Shown here piece by piece: positions 51,123 through 59,597 of a stretch of 64,000 bases of DNA. Position numbers and translations under genes: made by a program. The DNA comes from Microbispora triticiradicis (lineage in GTDB: Bacteria; Actinomycetota; Actinomycetes; Streptosporangiales; Streptosporangiaceae). The DNA is taken from positions 1-64,000 of the forward strand of contig QFZU02000056.1 in assembly GCA_003260025.2 (NCBI GenBank). The letters are read 5' to 3'. Positions within the stretch are counted from its first letter, which is position 1. Each line of letters starts with the position of its first letter. The notes beneath the pieces were generated by a model that was given only the letters and a program-made list of their open reading frames with translations, did not search any database and was not told the DNA's origin.

Positions 51123-51886
51123 GGCTTGGTCGAGATGGTCCAGACGTCGCCGGGGTTGCGGCCGCTCGGATTGGCCGCATCGGTGGCGCGGCCGTTCGGG
51201 CGGCTGGCGGTGCCGTGCATTGCGCCGGCTGACTTCGGCATGCCGGTCCGTGGCCAGGGCCTCTGGATGGCGTTGGGCTTGATTCCGCCGCGTCGTGCCC
51301 GGCGGGAGAGGGAGCGGTCGCCGGTGTACTGCTCGCGGATGGCGTCGAGGTCGAACCAGTAGAAGCGCTGCTTGACGAGCAGGAAGATCAGCTCGTAGCG
51401 GGTGGAGAGCCGGTCCAGGGCCGACTGGGGCATGGCGTTGGGCTTGGACCAGACGATCGCGTTGCGCAGGATCCAGCCGTCGCGCTGGAGGGCGAAGGCG
51501 ACCCGCCAGGGCATGCCGAGCAGGTTCTTGGGCGGCACCATGCGACGGGAGCGTGGCCGTACGACTGGCTGGCGCTGGTTGTAGTCGGTGCCGCGGGCGG
51601 AGCCGTCGGAGTTGGCGGCGTACACGTCGCCGAGGTTGAGCCAGCAGGTGCCGTCGTTGGCCAGCACCCGCCGGGCCTCCGCGAACGTCGCGCGGAGGTT
51701 CTCCACGTAGTCGTCCGGTGTGGGCTCCTGGCCGTACTGGCCGGGGCCGTAGTCCCGAAGCCCGTAGTAGGGCGGGCTGGTCACCAGGCAGTCCACGGAG
51801 CGGTCGGGCATCTCAGACAGCACGTCGCGTGCGTCGCCGAGGTGCAGGGTGGTGTGGTCGTCTCGCCAGTACGGGACCCTCATCAC
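50897..51886 (-). CDS. DNA adenine/cytosine-N4 methyltransferase, C-terminal part replaced
   Basis: 329-residue frame; ATG 51886 behind GGGAGG. Residues 1-about 260 are a beta-type methyltransferase: catalytic TSPPYYGLRDYG near residue 35, LNLGDVYAANSDG, VWSKPNAMP, and GDVWTISTKPYRGAHFA. Family members then have the SAM-binding FxGxG motif, but here the frame runs into antisense of the neighbouring nuclease-like gene (Ser/Arg-rich tail). The loss point is about 51095-51102. Probably inactive. Confidence 0.8.
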   Translation of the reverse strand: MMRVPYWRDDHTTLHLGDARDVLSEMPDRSVDCLVTSPPYYGLRDYGPGQYGQEPTPDDYVENLRATFAEARRVLANDGTCWLNLGDVYAANSDGSARGTDYNQRQPVVRPRSRRMVPPKNLLGMPWRVAFALQRDGWILRNAIVWSKPNAMPQSALDRLSTRYELIFLLVKQRFYWFDLDAIREQYTGDRSLSRRARRGGIKPNAIQRPWPRTGMPKSAGAMHGTASRPNGRATDAANPSGRNPGDVWTISTKPYRGAHFAPSSGGSPRSRIRTRSSPAAMAASVFAVSRAILAAPSWPQAGSKSMSRPSSGKKRSKRSCLRPSRRSR

Positions 51887-52237
51887 GCCTCCCCCTGCAC
51901 GGAGAGAGCCCTCATGTGAGGACCGGCCGAGTCCGGTTGGTGAGGGACCTGTCGCCAGGTCGTGTTCGTTGCCTTCATTTCTGTTCCGGGGCGGAACTCA
52001 GATACGCGCTTCGAGTGCAGCAGCGGCCTCCGGCGCCGCTTCGGCGTGAGCCGTCAGCCCTGGTGAGAGCACCTGCGTACCTCTGGCGCCGCTCTGGCGG
52101 ACGCCCGCCGACATACCGCACCACCAAATGCCAGAGGCGTGCCAGAAGCAGTCGGGGATTGGCGCCGGAGCCGTGCCAGAGGCGACTCCTACAACCGGGT
52201 TCGACGAAGCGAAATCCCTCTCGCCGTGGAGAACCCG
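51887..52237. other. Intergenic region with no clear gene
   Basis: 351 bases between the methyltransferase start and the sigma-like pseudogene. It contains a short direct repeat TGCCAGAGGCG (about 52128 and 52173). No convincing coding signal. Confidence 0.4.
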
Positions 52238-53312
52238 ATGCCTACGAACCCATCCGACTTGGCCGGCCTGGACCGGTCGCCCTTGGACATCGCCGAGCGC
52301 GCCTTCCGAATGCTCGCCTGCGCGCCCAGCAGCCTCGCCGTCGACGGCAGACAGGTCGGGCACGGCATCCCCCGCCGGCCAATGCTGCTGATCGAGCTGC
52401 GGGATGTGCTGATCCACCCCTCCTGCTCGAACCCCGCCCGCGACGCGGTCTGGCGGTTGCTGGTGACGCGGGCGCGGCAGAACGGGCCGCAGTGGATGGT
52501 GAGTGCCGTCGGGGTTGCGGCTCCGGCACTGCGCGGCATCAGCGGCAGGATCTGCCGCGGCTACATCGCCGGAGACGCCGAAGACATCGACACCGAGGTC
52601 CTGGACCGCGTTCGTCGAGGCGATCCGTACGGTGAACCTCGACACCCCGAACGTCTTGCCCCGCATGTGCGCGGTGGCCAGGCGCGCCGGCGAGCGTGCG
52701 CGGGAGAACGCGGAGGCCGGAGTCGCCCGGCGCTTTCCGCTCCAGGAATCCGCGCCCCCTGCCGTCCCGTGGGGGCATCCGGACCTCGTCCTCCTGGACG
52801 CCGTCGCCAAGGGCGTCATCAGCGAGGTCGACGCCGAACTGATCGGCATGACCCGCCTGGAGAAGTGCACCCTCGCCGACGCCGCCCGGCAGCTCGGCCT
52901 GACCACCGAGGCCGCCAAGAAGCGCCGCCAGCGCTGCGAGCCGATCCTCGTCGACGCCGTCCTGAGCGGCGAAGTCGAGGCCGCGCATCCGTCACACTAC
53001 GCGCCGCGTGCACAGGTCGTCCTGGTCGAGCCCGGGAAGGTCGTGGCCGAAGCGGAGCTCGCGCAGGAGCTGGGGCGCCAGGTGGGCGTCTTTCTTCCCC
53101 CCTCCTTCGCCGACGCCCCGGTGAAGGCGCACGCCGTGGTGGCGGTCCCGGCTTCGATGGCCGACTACGCGCGCGGGTTGTACGGGTTCCTGCGCGAGCT
53201 CGACCAGTTGGGGTGCGACCTCATCGTCGCGTCCTTGCCGGCGGAGGAGGGGCTGGGCCTGGCGATCGCCAACCGGCTCCGCCGCGCCGCGGGGCCCCGG
53301 CCCTCCGAGTGA
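52238..53312 (+). pseudogene. Sigma-like/HTH hypothetical protein with frameshift
   Basis: ATG 52238 (GGAG upstream) opens a protein MPTNPSDLAGLDRSPLDIAERAF... up to GDAEDIDTEVL. The family-like continuation TAFVEAIRTVNLDTPNV reads in the next frame, requiring removal of one G at about 52602 (GTCCTGGACC). The second part has an HTH-like LADAARQLGLTTEAAKKRRQRCEP and a C-terminal LGLAIANRLRRAAG. Similar uncharacterised genes occur in actinomycete integrative elements. A sequencing error would restore an intact gene of about 357 residues. Confidence 0.65.
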
Positions 53313-53371
53313 CCGGCAACGCCAATGGTCAGGGATACGGCTCGCCGCTGGTGGCATCCCCTCGCAGTCCG

Positions 53372-53568
53372 CCGCGAGTGCCCGAGCCGTAGCCCAGTTC
53401 CTGCGGCGGGCGCTCCCAGCCGATGCCGGTGTGCAGTGCAGGACGAACAAGATGCCTTGCAGTACCAGGCGGTCATCCAGCCGCTTGTGCCCCGGCTAGC
53501 GGGTCCGGCGCTGGTGCCTGGGCAGCAATGGCTCGATGACCGCCCATAACTCGTTGCTGACCTTCCAC
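53372..53568 (-). pseudogene. IS5-family transposase N-terminal fragment
   Basis: Minus strand reads VSNELWAVIEPLLPRHQRRTR, an in-frame stop, then PGHKRLDDRLVLQGILFVLH, a frame change, then GIGWERPPQELGYGSG, the well-known N-terminus of IS5/IS4-group transposases. Everything after that is missing. Confidence 0.75.
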
Positions 53569-53617
53569 GGCCTTCAGCGCGCCACCTGCCACCCCTCTCG
53601 CTGACTACCGCGAGAGA

Positions 53618-53791
53618 TCAAACCACGTCGGGAACGATGAGCCCGCGCTGGTAGGCGCGGACCAGTCGGCGGGGCACCAGGAGTTCGCGTCCGTCCACGG
53701 TGATCGGCACCAGGTCGGGTGGGGTCGCCTTCCACTGGCTGCGGCGGTGGCGCGTGTTGCTGCGCGAGGTTCTGCGCTTGGGAACGGCCAC
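53618..53791 (-). CDS. rpmF: 50S ribosomal protein L32, zinc-independent paralogue
   Basis: 57 residues from GTG 53791: [22 protein letters not shown] is the L32 N-terminus. The two C-x2-C pairs of zinc-binding L32 are absent (no Cys at all). It starts 2 bases after the S14 stop, last gene of the leftward five-gene ribosomal paralogue operon. Confidence 0.88.
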   Translation of the reverse strand: MAVPKRRTSRSNTRHRRSQWKATPPDLVPITVDGRELLVPRRLVRAYQRGLIVPDVV

Positions 53792-53793
53792 GA

Positions 53794-54093
53794 TCACCAG
53801 CTCGCTTTCGTCACGCCCGGCAGCTCGCCCCGATGGGCCATCTGACGGAACCGGATCCGGGAGAGCCCGAACGTGCGGAGATACCCTCGCGGGCGGCCGT
53901 CGACGGAGTCCCGGTTGCGCACACGCGTCGCGCTCGCGTCACGCGGCTGGCGCGCCAGCTCGCGTACAGCCGACGCCCGCTCTTCTGGAGTGCCGGTGCG
54001 TACGACCTTCTTCAGCTCCGCACGCTGTTGGGCGTAGCGGGCGACCACGGCCTCGCGCCTCTCGTTGGCGGCGATCTTGCTCTTCTTGGCCAT
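53794..54093 (-). CDS. rpsN: 30S ribosomal protein S14, zinc-independent paralogue
   Basis: 99 residues. [20 protein letters not shown] and [20 protein letters not shown] identify the long, Cys-free S14 type, against the short zinc-binding form. ATG overlaps the L28 stop. Confidence 0.94.
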   Translation of the reverse strand: MAKKSKIAANERREAVVARYAQQRAELKKVVRTGTPEERASAVRELARQPRDASATRVRNRDSVDGRPRGYLRTFGLSRIRFRQMAHRGELPGVTKASW

Positions 54094-54329
54094 CAGATCC
54101 TCTCTCCCCGGGCGCGGATCCGGGTGACGGCGGCCTCGATGCCGATCTTGTCGACGGTCCTGATCGCCCGGGCGCTGAGCGTGAGCCGGACATGGCGGTT
54201 CTCGCTGGGCAGCCAGTAGCGGCGGCGCTGAATATTGGGGTTCCAGCGCCGGCGGGTGCGCCGGTGGGAGTGGGAGACGCGGTTGCCGAAGACCGGCGCA
54301 GTTCCCATGAGCTGGCAGTGCGCGGACAT
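54093..54329 (-). CDS. rpmB: 50S ribosomal protein L28, zinc-independent paralogue
   Basis: 78 residues from ATG 54329: [34 protein letters not shown]. The first C-x2-C of zinc L28 is reduced to a single Cys (CQLM), and the second pair is absent. The longer upstream frame is not used. Confidence 0.94.
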   Translation of the reverse strand: MSAHCQLMGTAPVFGNRVSHSHRRTRRRWNPNIQRRRYWLPSENRHVRLTLSARAIRTVDKIGIEAAVTRIRARGERI

Positions 54330-54574
54330 CAGGCTCTCCCGTAGCGCTGGTTGAACCGCTCGACTCGGCCGGCGGTGTCGAGCACCCGGCCGCGCCCGGT
54401 GTAGAAGGGGTGGCTCGCCGAGGAGACGTCGACGTCCACCACGGGATAGGTGTTGCCGTCCTCCCACTCGATGGTCTTGTGGCTGGTGATGGTCGAGCGG
54501 GTAAGGAAGGTGACCCCGGCGCCCGGGTCGCGGAACACGACTGGGTGGTAGTCGGGGTGGATGTCCTTCTTCAT
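54329..54574 (-). CDS. rpmE2: 50S ribosomal protein L31 type B
   Basis: 81 residues: [20 protein letters not shown] and [24 protein letters not shown] mark the zinc-free type B L31, which replaces the zinc form on ribosomes under zinc limitation. Confidence 0.96.
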   Translation of the reverse strand: MKKDIHPDYHPVVFRDPGAGVTFLTRSTITSHKTIEWEDGNTYPVVDVDVSSASHPFYTGRGRVLDTAGRVERFNQRYGRA

Positions 54575-54735
54575 CGTTCCTCCCGGAAGGCGACGTGCCT
54601 GCGGATGATCGGGTCGTACTTGCGGAGCGTGAGCCGGTCGGGGTTGTTACGGCGGTTCTTGCGGGTCACGTAGGTGTAGCCGGTCCCCGCGCTTGATCGC
54701 AGCTTGATCACGGGGCGTAGCTCGTTTCTGGCCAT
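54571..54735 (-). CDS. rpmG: 50S ribosomal protein L33, zinc-independent paralogue
   Basis: 54 residues from ATG 54735 (GGAAGG upstream): [22 protein letters not shown] with [16 protein letters not shown]. No Cys. First gene of the operon, directly downstream of the Zur-box-like site at 54769. Confidence 0.95.
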   Translation of the reverse strand: MARNELRPVIKLRSSAGTGYTYVTRKNRRNNPDRLTLRKYDPIIRRHVAFREER

Positions 54736-54768
54736 GGGCCCTTCCTCTCTCGCCATCATCCTGTGTAA

Positions 54769-54783
54769 TGATAACGATAATCA
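54769..54783. promoter_or_regulatory. Zur-box-like palindrome
   Basis: TGATAACGATAATCA, an AT-rich 7-1-7 imperfect palindrome in a GC-rich genome, placed between the divergent L33 and CobW-like genes. It fits actinobacterial Zur boxes. Zinc-loaded Zur would repress both directions. Confidence 0.8.
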
Positions 54784-54812
54784 TTTCCATCTCCGCAACT
54801 AGGAGGCCCTCC

Positions 54813-55952
54813 ATGTCCACCCCCGTCGTCCTGGTCGCGGGCCTGCACGCCTCTGCTCGCACGGCCGTCGTCGATCGCCTCCTGCGCGACCACCCCGGCT
54901 CCGTCGCCGTCCACCACGACCTGCGGGAGGTGACCGCCGGCCGGGTGGAGCGCGTGGTCCGCGACGCCTCCACCGTGCTCGACCTGGCCGACATACGGCT
55001 CGCGCACGGCTGTGTCACCTGCACCGTCCGCGAGGACCTTCTCCCTCAGCTGGTGCGGCACGCCGCCATCGCGTCGCTGCTCGTGGTCGACCTGTGGGAC
55101 TCGGTCGAGCCGCGCTCGGTCGCCGAGGCTGTCGATTGCGAGGAGGCCCACGACATCCTGCGGCTGACCTGCGTGCTGACCGCGTTGCACGCCGAGCACA
55201 TGCCCGTCGACATCACCCGCGGTGACCGCCTCAGCGAGACCGGCCAGCGGGCCGCGGCCGGCGACCAGCGCTATCTCTCCGAAGTCCTGACCCGGCAGAT
55301 CGAGTACGCCACCGCCCTGACCCTGCACGGCGGCGATGAAGAGGACGCGGAGCTCTCCCGCGCCGTGCTCGCCCACCTCGCGCCCTGCACCCCGGTCTTC
55401 GCCGAGTCGCTGCCGGGCGTGACCGGCGCCCGGCTGTGCTCACGGGAACTGGCCGAACGCGTCGACCCCGCCACCGCCCAGCTGCCCTGCGACGCGCAGA
55501 CCGACGAGATCACCACAGTCGTGTGGCGCCGGCTGCGCCCGCTGCACCCCGGTCGCCTGTTCGAGGCCGTGGACGAGCTGGTCACCCAATCGGTGCGCTC
55601 CCGCGGGCGGTTCTGGCTGGCCAGCCGGCCAGATCGGTTGCTCGCCTGGGACGCGGTCGCCGGCGTCGTGTCGGTCGAGGATGCCGGGCCCTGGCTGGCC
55701 GCGTTGCCGGAGGCCGCCTGGGACATGGTCTCCCCCGGCCGCCGCACGGCCGCCGACCTCGACTGGGACCACATCACCGGCGACCGCGTCCAGCACCTGG
55801 TGTTCACCGGGCCCGACCTCGCCCGAGAGCGCCTCCACGCTCTGCTCGATGCCTGCCTGCTCACCGAGGAGGAGGCCCTGGCGGGCTCCGACGTGTGGGC
55901 CGGCCACGACGACCCCTTCGCCCACATCCTCGACCTCAAGGAGCTCGCATGA
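54813..55952 (+). CDS. COG0523/CobW-family protein lacking a canonical Walker A
   Basis: 379 residues from ATG 54813 behind AGGAGG. The COG0523 metal motif appears as [15 protein letters not shown] (usual GCxCC) and the CobW C-terminal domain as [18 protein letters not shown]. The N-terminal P-loop, normally GxxGxGKT, reads [16 protein letters not shown] with no GKT, so GTP binding is doubtful. Family members are zinc metallochaperones in Zur regulons. The rpsR gene overlaps its stop. Confidence 0.87.
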   Translation: MSTPVVLVAGLHASARTAVVDRLLRDHPGSVAVHHDLREVTAGRVERVVRDASTVLDLADIRLAHGCVTCTVREDLLPQLVRHAAIASLLVVDLWDSVEPRSVAEAVDCEEAHDILRLTCVLTALHAEHMPVDITRGDRLSETGQRAAAGDQRYLSEVLTRQIEYATALTLHGGDEEDAELSRAVLAHLAPCTPVFAESLPGVTGARLCSRELAERVDPATAQLPCDAQTDEITTVVWRRLRPLHPGRLFEAVDELVTQSVRSRGRFWLASRPDRLLAWDAVAGVVSVEDAGPWLAALPEAAWDMVSPGRRTAADLDWDHITGDRVQHLVFTGPDLARERLHALLDACLLTEEEALAGSDVWAGHDDPFAHILDLKELA

Positions 55953-56176
55953 AGCCCCGCCGCACCCTCCGCAAGAAGAGCAACCCGCTGCAGGGCGTGC
56001 GCTACATCGACTACAAGGAGACCGACCTGCTGCGCAAGTTCATCTCCGACCGCGGCAAGATCCGCAGCCGTCGCGTCACCGGCGTCACGGTGCAGCAACA
56101 ACGCCAGATCGCCCGCGCTATCAAGAACGCCCGTGAGATGGCCCTGCTCCCCTACGCCTCCCGGCCGCGTTCGTGA
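55949..56176 (+). CDS. rpsR: 30S ribosomal protein S18, zinc-independent paralogue
   Basis: 75 residues; ATG overlaps the upstream [23 protein letters not shown] and [30 protein letters not shown] are canonical S18 without the N-terminal Cys residues. Confidence 0.95.
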   Translation: MKPRRTLRKKSNPLQGVRYIDYKETDLLRKFISDRGKIRSRRVTGVTVQQQRQIARAIKNAREMALLPYASRPRS

Positions 56177-56549
56177 TCAACACAGCGGACGGCGCCGTCG
56201 GACGTGGTCTGGCGCCCGGCGACGTCCTCTGACCGGTAGACCGTCGGCCCGTTCGGATCCGCGGCCATAGACCCACAGTGTGCTGCGGCCGCGGATCGAG
56301 CTGGCAAGAAGGAGCAGACCGGCTGGGACATAGGAGTGGATCCGCCCCGGGGCCGACATCATGCCGGCGAAGACATGTCTCCGGACCGGAGTTCGGCTCA
56401 GTCTGCCGCCGGGTCCGGCCGTCGCAGTTCCACAAGCCCATGCCCGAGTTCCCGGGCGACGAGTCCTGCAGCCGCCGCTTCCAAACCACGGTTGCCGGGC
56501 TCACAGGGAACATCGTGAAACGCCCGCTGCGATCGTCCAGGGTTTCTCC
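56177..56549. other. Intergenic region with no clear gene
   Basis: 373 bases after rpsR. Several overlapping open frames on both strands have Arg/Pro/Ser-rich composition typical of non-coding GC-rich DNA. Nothing supported. Confidence 0.4.
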
Positions 56550-56717
56550 GTGTCGAGAACGGCACGACAGGTCATGGTCCATGCCCTCGAGGCCGGTGAC
56601 CTTGACCGCGCCCTTCACCGGCTTCCTGCTGCGGTCGGCTTCCATGTCGAGGAGATCTACGGCGTGTGCACATCGTGCTGGACGGACGAGACGGAGCCCT
56701 CGACGGCCATGCGGTGA
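56550..56717 (+). CDS. Small hypothetical protein with CxxC
   Basis: 55 residues from GTG 56550 (MSRTARQVMVHALEAGDLDRALHR...), with a C-x2-C (VCTSCW) near residue 41. It is more protein-like than the surrounding frames and lies between two Zur-type loci. No family recognised and a weak ribosome binding site (AGGG), so it is tentative. Confidence 0.3.
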   Translation: MSRTARQVMVHALEAGDLDRALHRLPAAVGFHVEEIYGVCTSCWTDETEPSTAMR

Positions 56718-56773
56718 CCTTCTGTGCCTCCTGCCCCATTGCGGCCGATCCAGGTGGCGATGCTAGGTTAAAA

Positions 56774-56788
56774 TGAAAACCGTTGTCA
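56774..56788. promoter_or_regulatory. Zur-box-like palindrome before znuA
   Basis: TGAAAACCGTTGTCA, 7-1-7 imperfect palindrome, 17 bases before the znuA ATG. Good match to the actinobacterial Zur consensus. Confidence 0.82.
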
Positions 56789-56805
56789 TTCCGACAAGGA
56801 TCGAC

Positions 56806-57753
56806 ATGAACACCTCCCCCCTGCGTCGTCCCTCCGTGCTCGTCCTCGCGGGCCTGACTTCTGTGCTGCTGACCGGTTGCGGCGGCTCATCTTCTCCCGC
56901 GACATCTCCCGAGCCGGCCATGAGCGCGTCCATCGGCCCGGGCACGGTCGCCGTGGTGACCTCCACGAACGTGTACGGCGACATCGTCCGGCAGATCGGC
57001 GGCGACAAGGTCGCGGTGACCTCGTTCATCGCCAGCCCTGACCAGGACCCGCACTCCTTCGAGGCCAATCCGCAGAACCAGCTGGCTCTGTCCAAGGCCA
57101 AGGTGATCATTGAGAACGGCGGCGGCTACGACGACTTCATGGACACGATGCGCGATGCCGCCGGCAACACCTCGGCCCAGGTGCTGAACGCGGTCGAGAT
57201 TTCTGGGAAGACCGCGGCGGACGGAGAGGAGCTCAACGAGCACGTCTGGTACGACTTCCCGTCCGTCGCGCGGCTGGCCGACTCGATCGCCGCCGCGCTG
57301 GGCAAGGCCGACCCCTCCGCAGCCGCCGCCTTCACCGCTGGAGCCGAGACATTCAAACAGAAGCTCAAGCCGCTGGAGGAGCAGGAGGCGGCCATGGCGG
57401 AGACGGCGAAGGGGACCGCCGTGGCGATCACCGAGCCGGTCCCGCGTTACATGATCGAGGCCTGTGGCCTGACCAACGCCACCCCCGAGGAGTTCAGCGA
57501 GTCCATCGAGGAAGGCAACGACGTCTCCCCCCGCGTCCTGCGGGACACCCTCGCCCTGTTCACCGGCAAGAAGGTCCAGGCCCTCGTCTACAACTCCCAG
57601 ACCGCCGGCCCGGAGACCGAGAAGGTCCGCGAGGCGGCGACCGGCAACGGCATCCTCGTCGTCCCGGTCACCGAGACCCTGCCCTCCGGTGAGGACTACA
57701 TCGGCTGGATGACCGCCAACCTCGCCGCGCTCGGCAAGGCCCTGGGGCGATGA
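56806..57753 (+). CDS. znuA: Zinc ABC transporter substrate-binding lipoprotein
   Basis: 315 residues from ATG 56806 (AAGGA upstream); the earlier in-frame ATG at 56773 lies in the Zur box. A lipobox LTGC (about residues 22-25) gives a lipoprotein. Cluster A-I metal-binding features: DPHSFE and EHVWYD histidines, VVTSTNVYGDIVRQIGG. Captures zinc outside the membrane and hands it to ZnuB. First gene of znuACB. Confidence 0.93.
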   Translation: MNTSPLRRPSVLVLAGLTSVLLTGCGGSSSPATSPEPAMSASIGPGTVAVVTSTNVYGDIVRQIGGDKVAVTSFIASPDQDPHSFEANPQNQLALSKAKVIIENGGGYDDFMDTMRDAAGNTSAQVLNAVEISGKTAADGEELNEHVWYDFPSVARLADSIAAALGKADPSAAAAFTAGAETFKQKLKPLEEQEAAMAETAKGTAVAITEPVPRYMIEACGLTNATPEEFSESIEEGNDVSPRVLRDTLALFTGKKVQALVYNSQTAGPETEKVREAATGNGILVVPVTETLPSGEDYIGWMTANLAALGKALGR

Positions 57754-58601
57754 CCGAACAGTCGGGTGCCATCGCACCGCAGGCCACCTTCACCAGCGGA
57801 ACACCCGTCGTCCTCAGCCTGACCGATGCGGAACTGCGCCGTGGCGAGCGCGTGCTGTGGTCCGGGCTGGATCTGGAGCTGCGCCGCGGCGAGTTCATCG
57901 CCGTATTGGGCCCCAACGGATCGGGCAAGACCAGCCTGCTGCACGCCATCCTGGGCCGGTTACCTCTCTCTGCCGGGACCCTGCTGATCGACGGCCGCCC
58001 GCCCCGGCGAGGCAGCGATCTGATCGGCTACATCCCCCAGCAGCGCGCCGTCGCCCCGCACATGCCGCTGCGCGCCCGCGACCTCGTGCGGCTCGGCGTC
58101 GACGGCCACCGCTGGGGTCTGCCCCTCGGCAGCAGAGGGCTGCGGCGTCGCATCGACGAGCTGCTGACCGAGGTGGGCGCGCACGCGTACGCGGACATGC
58201 CCCTCGGCCTGCTGTCCGGCGGCGAGCAGCAGCGGGTGCGCGTTGCGCAGGCCCTGGCCACCGATCCAGCGCTTCTGCTGTGCGACGAGCCTCTCCTCTC
58301 GCTCGACCCGCACCACCAGCACGCGATCGTCGACCTGCTCGACCGGCGGCGGCGCGCTCATGGCGCCGCAGTACTCTTCGTCACCCACGAGCTCAATCCG
58401 GTCCTGCCACTGGTCGACCGGGTGCTGTACCTGGCCGGGGGCCGATTCCGCGTCGGCACGCCCGACGAGGTGATGACGTCTTCCGTTCTGTCCGACCTGT
58501 ACGGTGGCCCGGTCGAGGTGGTCCGGGCCCACGGCCGCTACCTGATCGCCGGTGCCCCCATCCCGCACCACCCCGACCACGCTGAAGGCGTCCAGTCATG
58601 A
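57750..58601 (+). CDS. znuC: Zinc ABC transporter ATP-binding protein
   Basis: 283 residues; ATGA overlap with znuA. Walker A GPNGSGKTS, Q-loop YIPQQR, signature LLSGGEQQRV, Walker B LLLCDEP and switch VTHE are intact. A His-rich C-terminal tail (PIPHHPDH) may bind metal. Confidence 0.94.
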   Translation: MTEQSGAIAPQATFTSGTPVVLSLTDAELRRGERVLWSGLDLELRRGEFIAVLGPNGSGKTSLLHAILGRLPLSAGTLLIDGRPPRRGSDLIGYIPQQRAVAPHMPLRARDLVRLGVDGHRWGLPLGSRGLRRRIDELLTEVGAHAYADMPLGLLSGGEQQRVRVAQALATDPALLLCDEPLLSLDPHHQHAIVDLLDRRRRAHGAAVLFVTHELNPVLPLVDRVLYLAGGRFRVGTPDEVMTSSVLSDLYGGPVEVVRAHGRYLIAGAPIPHHPDHAEGVQS

Positions 58602-59476
58602 GCACCGACACCTGGCACCAGATCTTCAACTACGACGACTACGGGCAACTGCTGGCCCTCGTCGCCAACTCGATCCTCGCCGCGGCCGTGCTGGGTGTGG
58701 TCGGCGGCCTGATCAGTACGTTCGTGATGATGCGGGATCTGGCCTTCGCCGTACACGGGATCGCCGAGCTGTCCTTCGCCGGCGCTGCGGCCGCGCTCCT
58801 GCTCGGGGTGAACGTGGTGGCAGGATCCCTCCTCGGATCGGTCCTGGCCGCCGCGGTGATCGGTGCCATGGGGGTGCGCGTCCGGGACCGCAACTCCGCC
58901 ATCGGCGTCCTGATGCCGTTCGGACTGGGACTCGGCGTGTTATTCCTGTCGCTGTACAAAGGCCGCGCCGCCAACAAGTTCGGGCTGCTCACCGGGCAGA
59001 TCGTGGCCGTGGACACCCCGCAGACAGCCTGGCTGATCGGAGTGTCGGTCGTCGTCCTGCTCGTCCTGGCAGTCATCTGGCGTCCGCTGACCTTCGCCAG
59101 CCTCGATCCCGACGTCGCCGCCGCCCGCGGCGTGCCCGTTCGGGCTCTGTCCCCCGTATTCACCCTGGTGCTGGGTCTCGCCGTGGCCACGACCATCCAG
59201 ATCGTCGGCGCTCTGCTGGTGCTTGCCCTGGTGGTCACCCCTGCGGCCGCCGCCATCCGGGTGACGGCCTCCCCTCGCCTGATCCCTCTGCTCAGCGTCC
59301 TGTTCGCCGTCGCGTCTGTGGTCGGCGGCATCCTCATCGCGTTGGGCAGCAGCATCCCGATCAGTCCGTATGTCACCACCATCGCCTTCGTCATCTACCT
59401 GGCCTGCCGCGCTGTGGGCGCCGTACGCACCCGTGGCGGCTGGGCGCGCAGACCCCCGGCTGTGGTCCCCGGCTGA
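58598..59476 (+). CDS. znuB: Zinc ABC transporter permease
   Basis: 292 residues; ATGA overlap with znuC. ABC-3 family permease with about 8 hydrophobic segments, MMRDLAFAVHGIAELSFAGAAAALL near the N-terminus and VAAARGVPVRALSPVF in the coupling region. Confidence 0.93.
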   Translation: MSTDTWHQIFNYDDYGQLLALVANSILAAAVLGVVGGLISTFVMMRDLAFAVHGIAELSFAGAAAALLLGVNVVAGSLLGSVLAAAVIGAMGVRVRDRNSAIGVLMPFGLGLGVLFLSLYKGRAANKFGLLTGQIVAVDTPQTAWLIGVSVVVLLVLAVIWRPLTFASLDPDVAAARGVPVRALSPVFTLVLGLAVATTIQIVGALLVLALVVTPAAAAIRVTASPRLIPLLSVLFAVASVVGGILIALGSSIPISPYVTTIAFVIYLACRAVGAVRTRGGWARRPPAVVPG

Positions 59477-59597
59477 GGCGATGGTGAGCTCCGTTCCTCC
59501 CCCGCCCGGTTCACGCGACTGCCATACGGAACTTTGACGGGGTCGCGTAGTGCCGATCCCAGGATCACCGCTGAAAAGTTCTGCCAGGATGAGGCGC

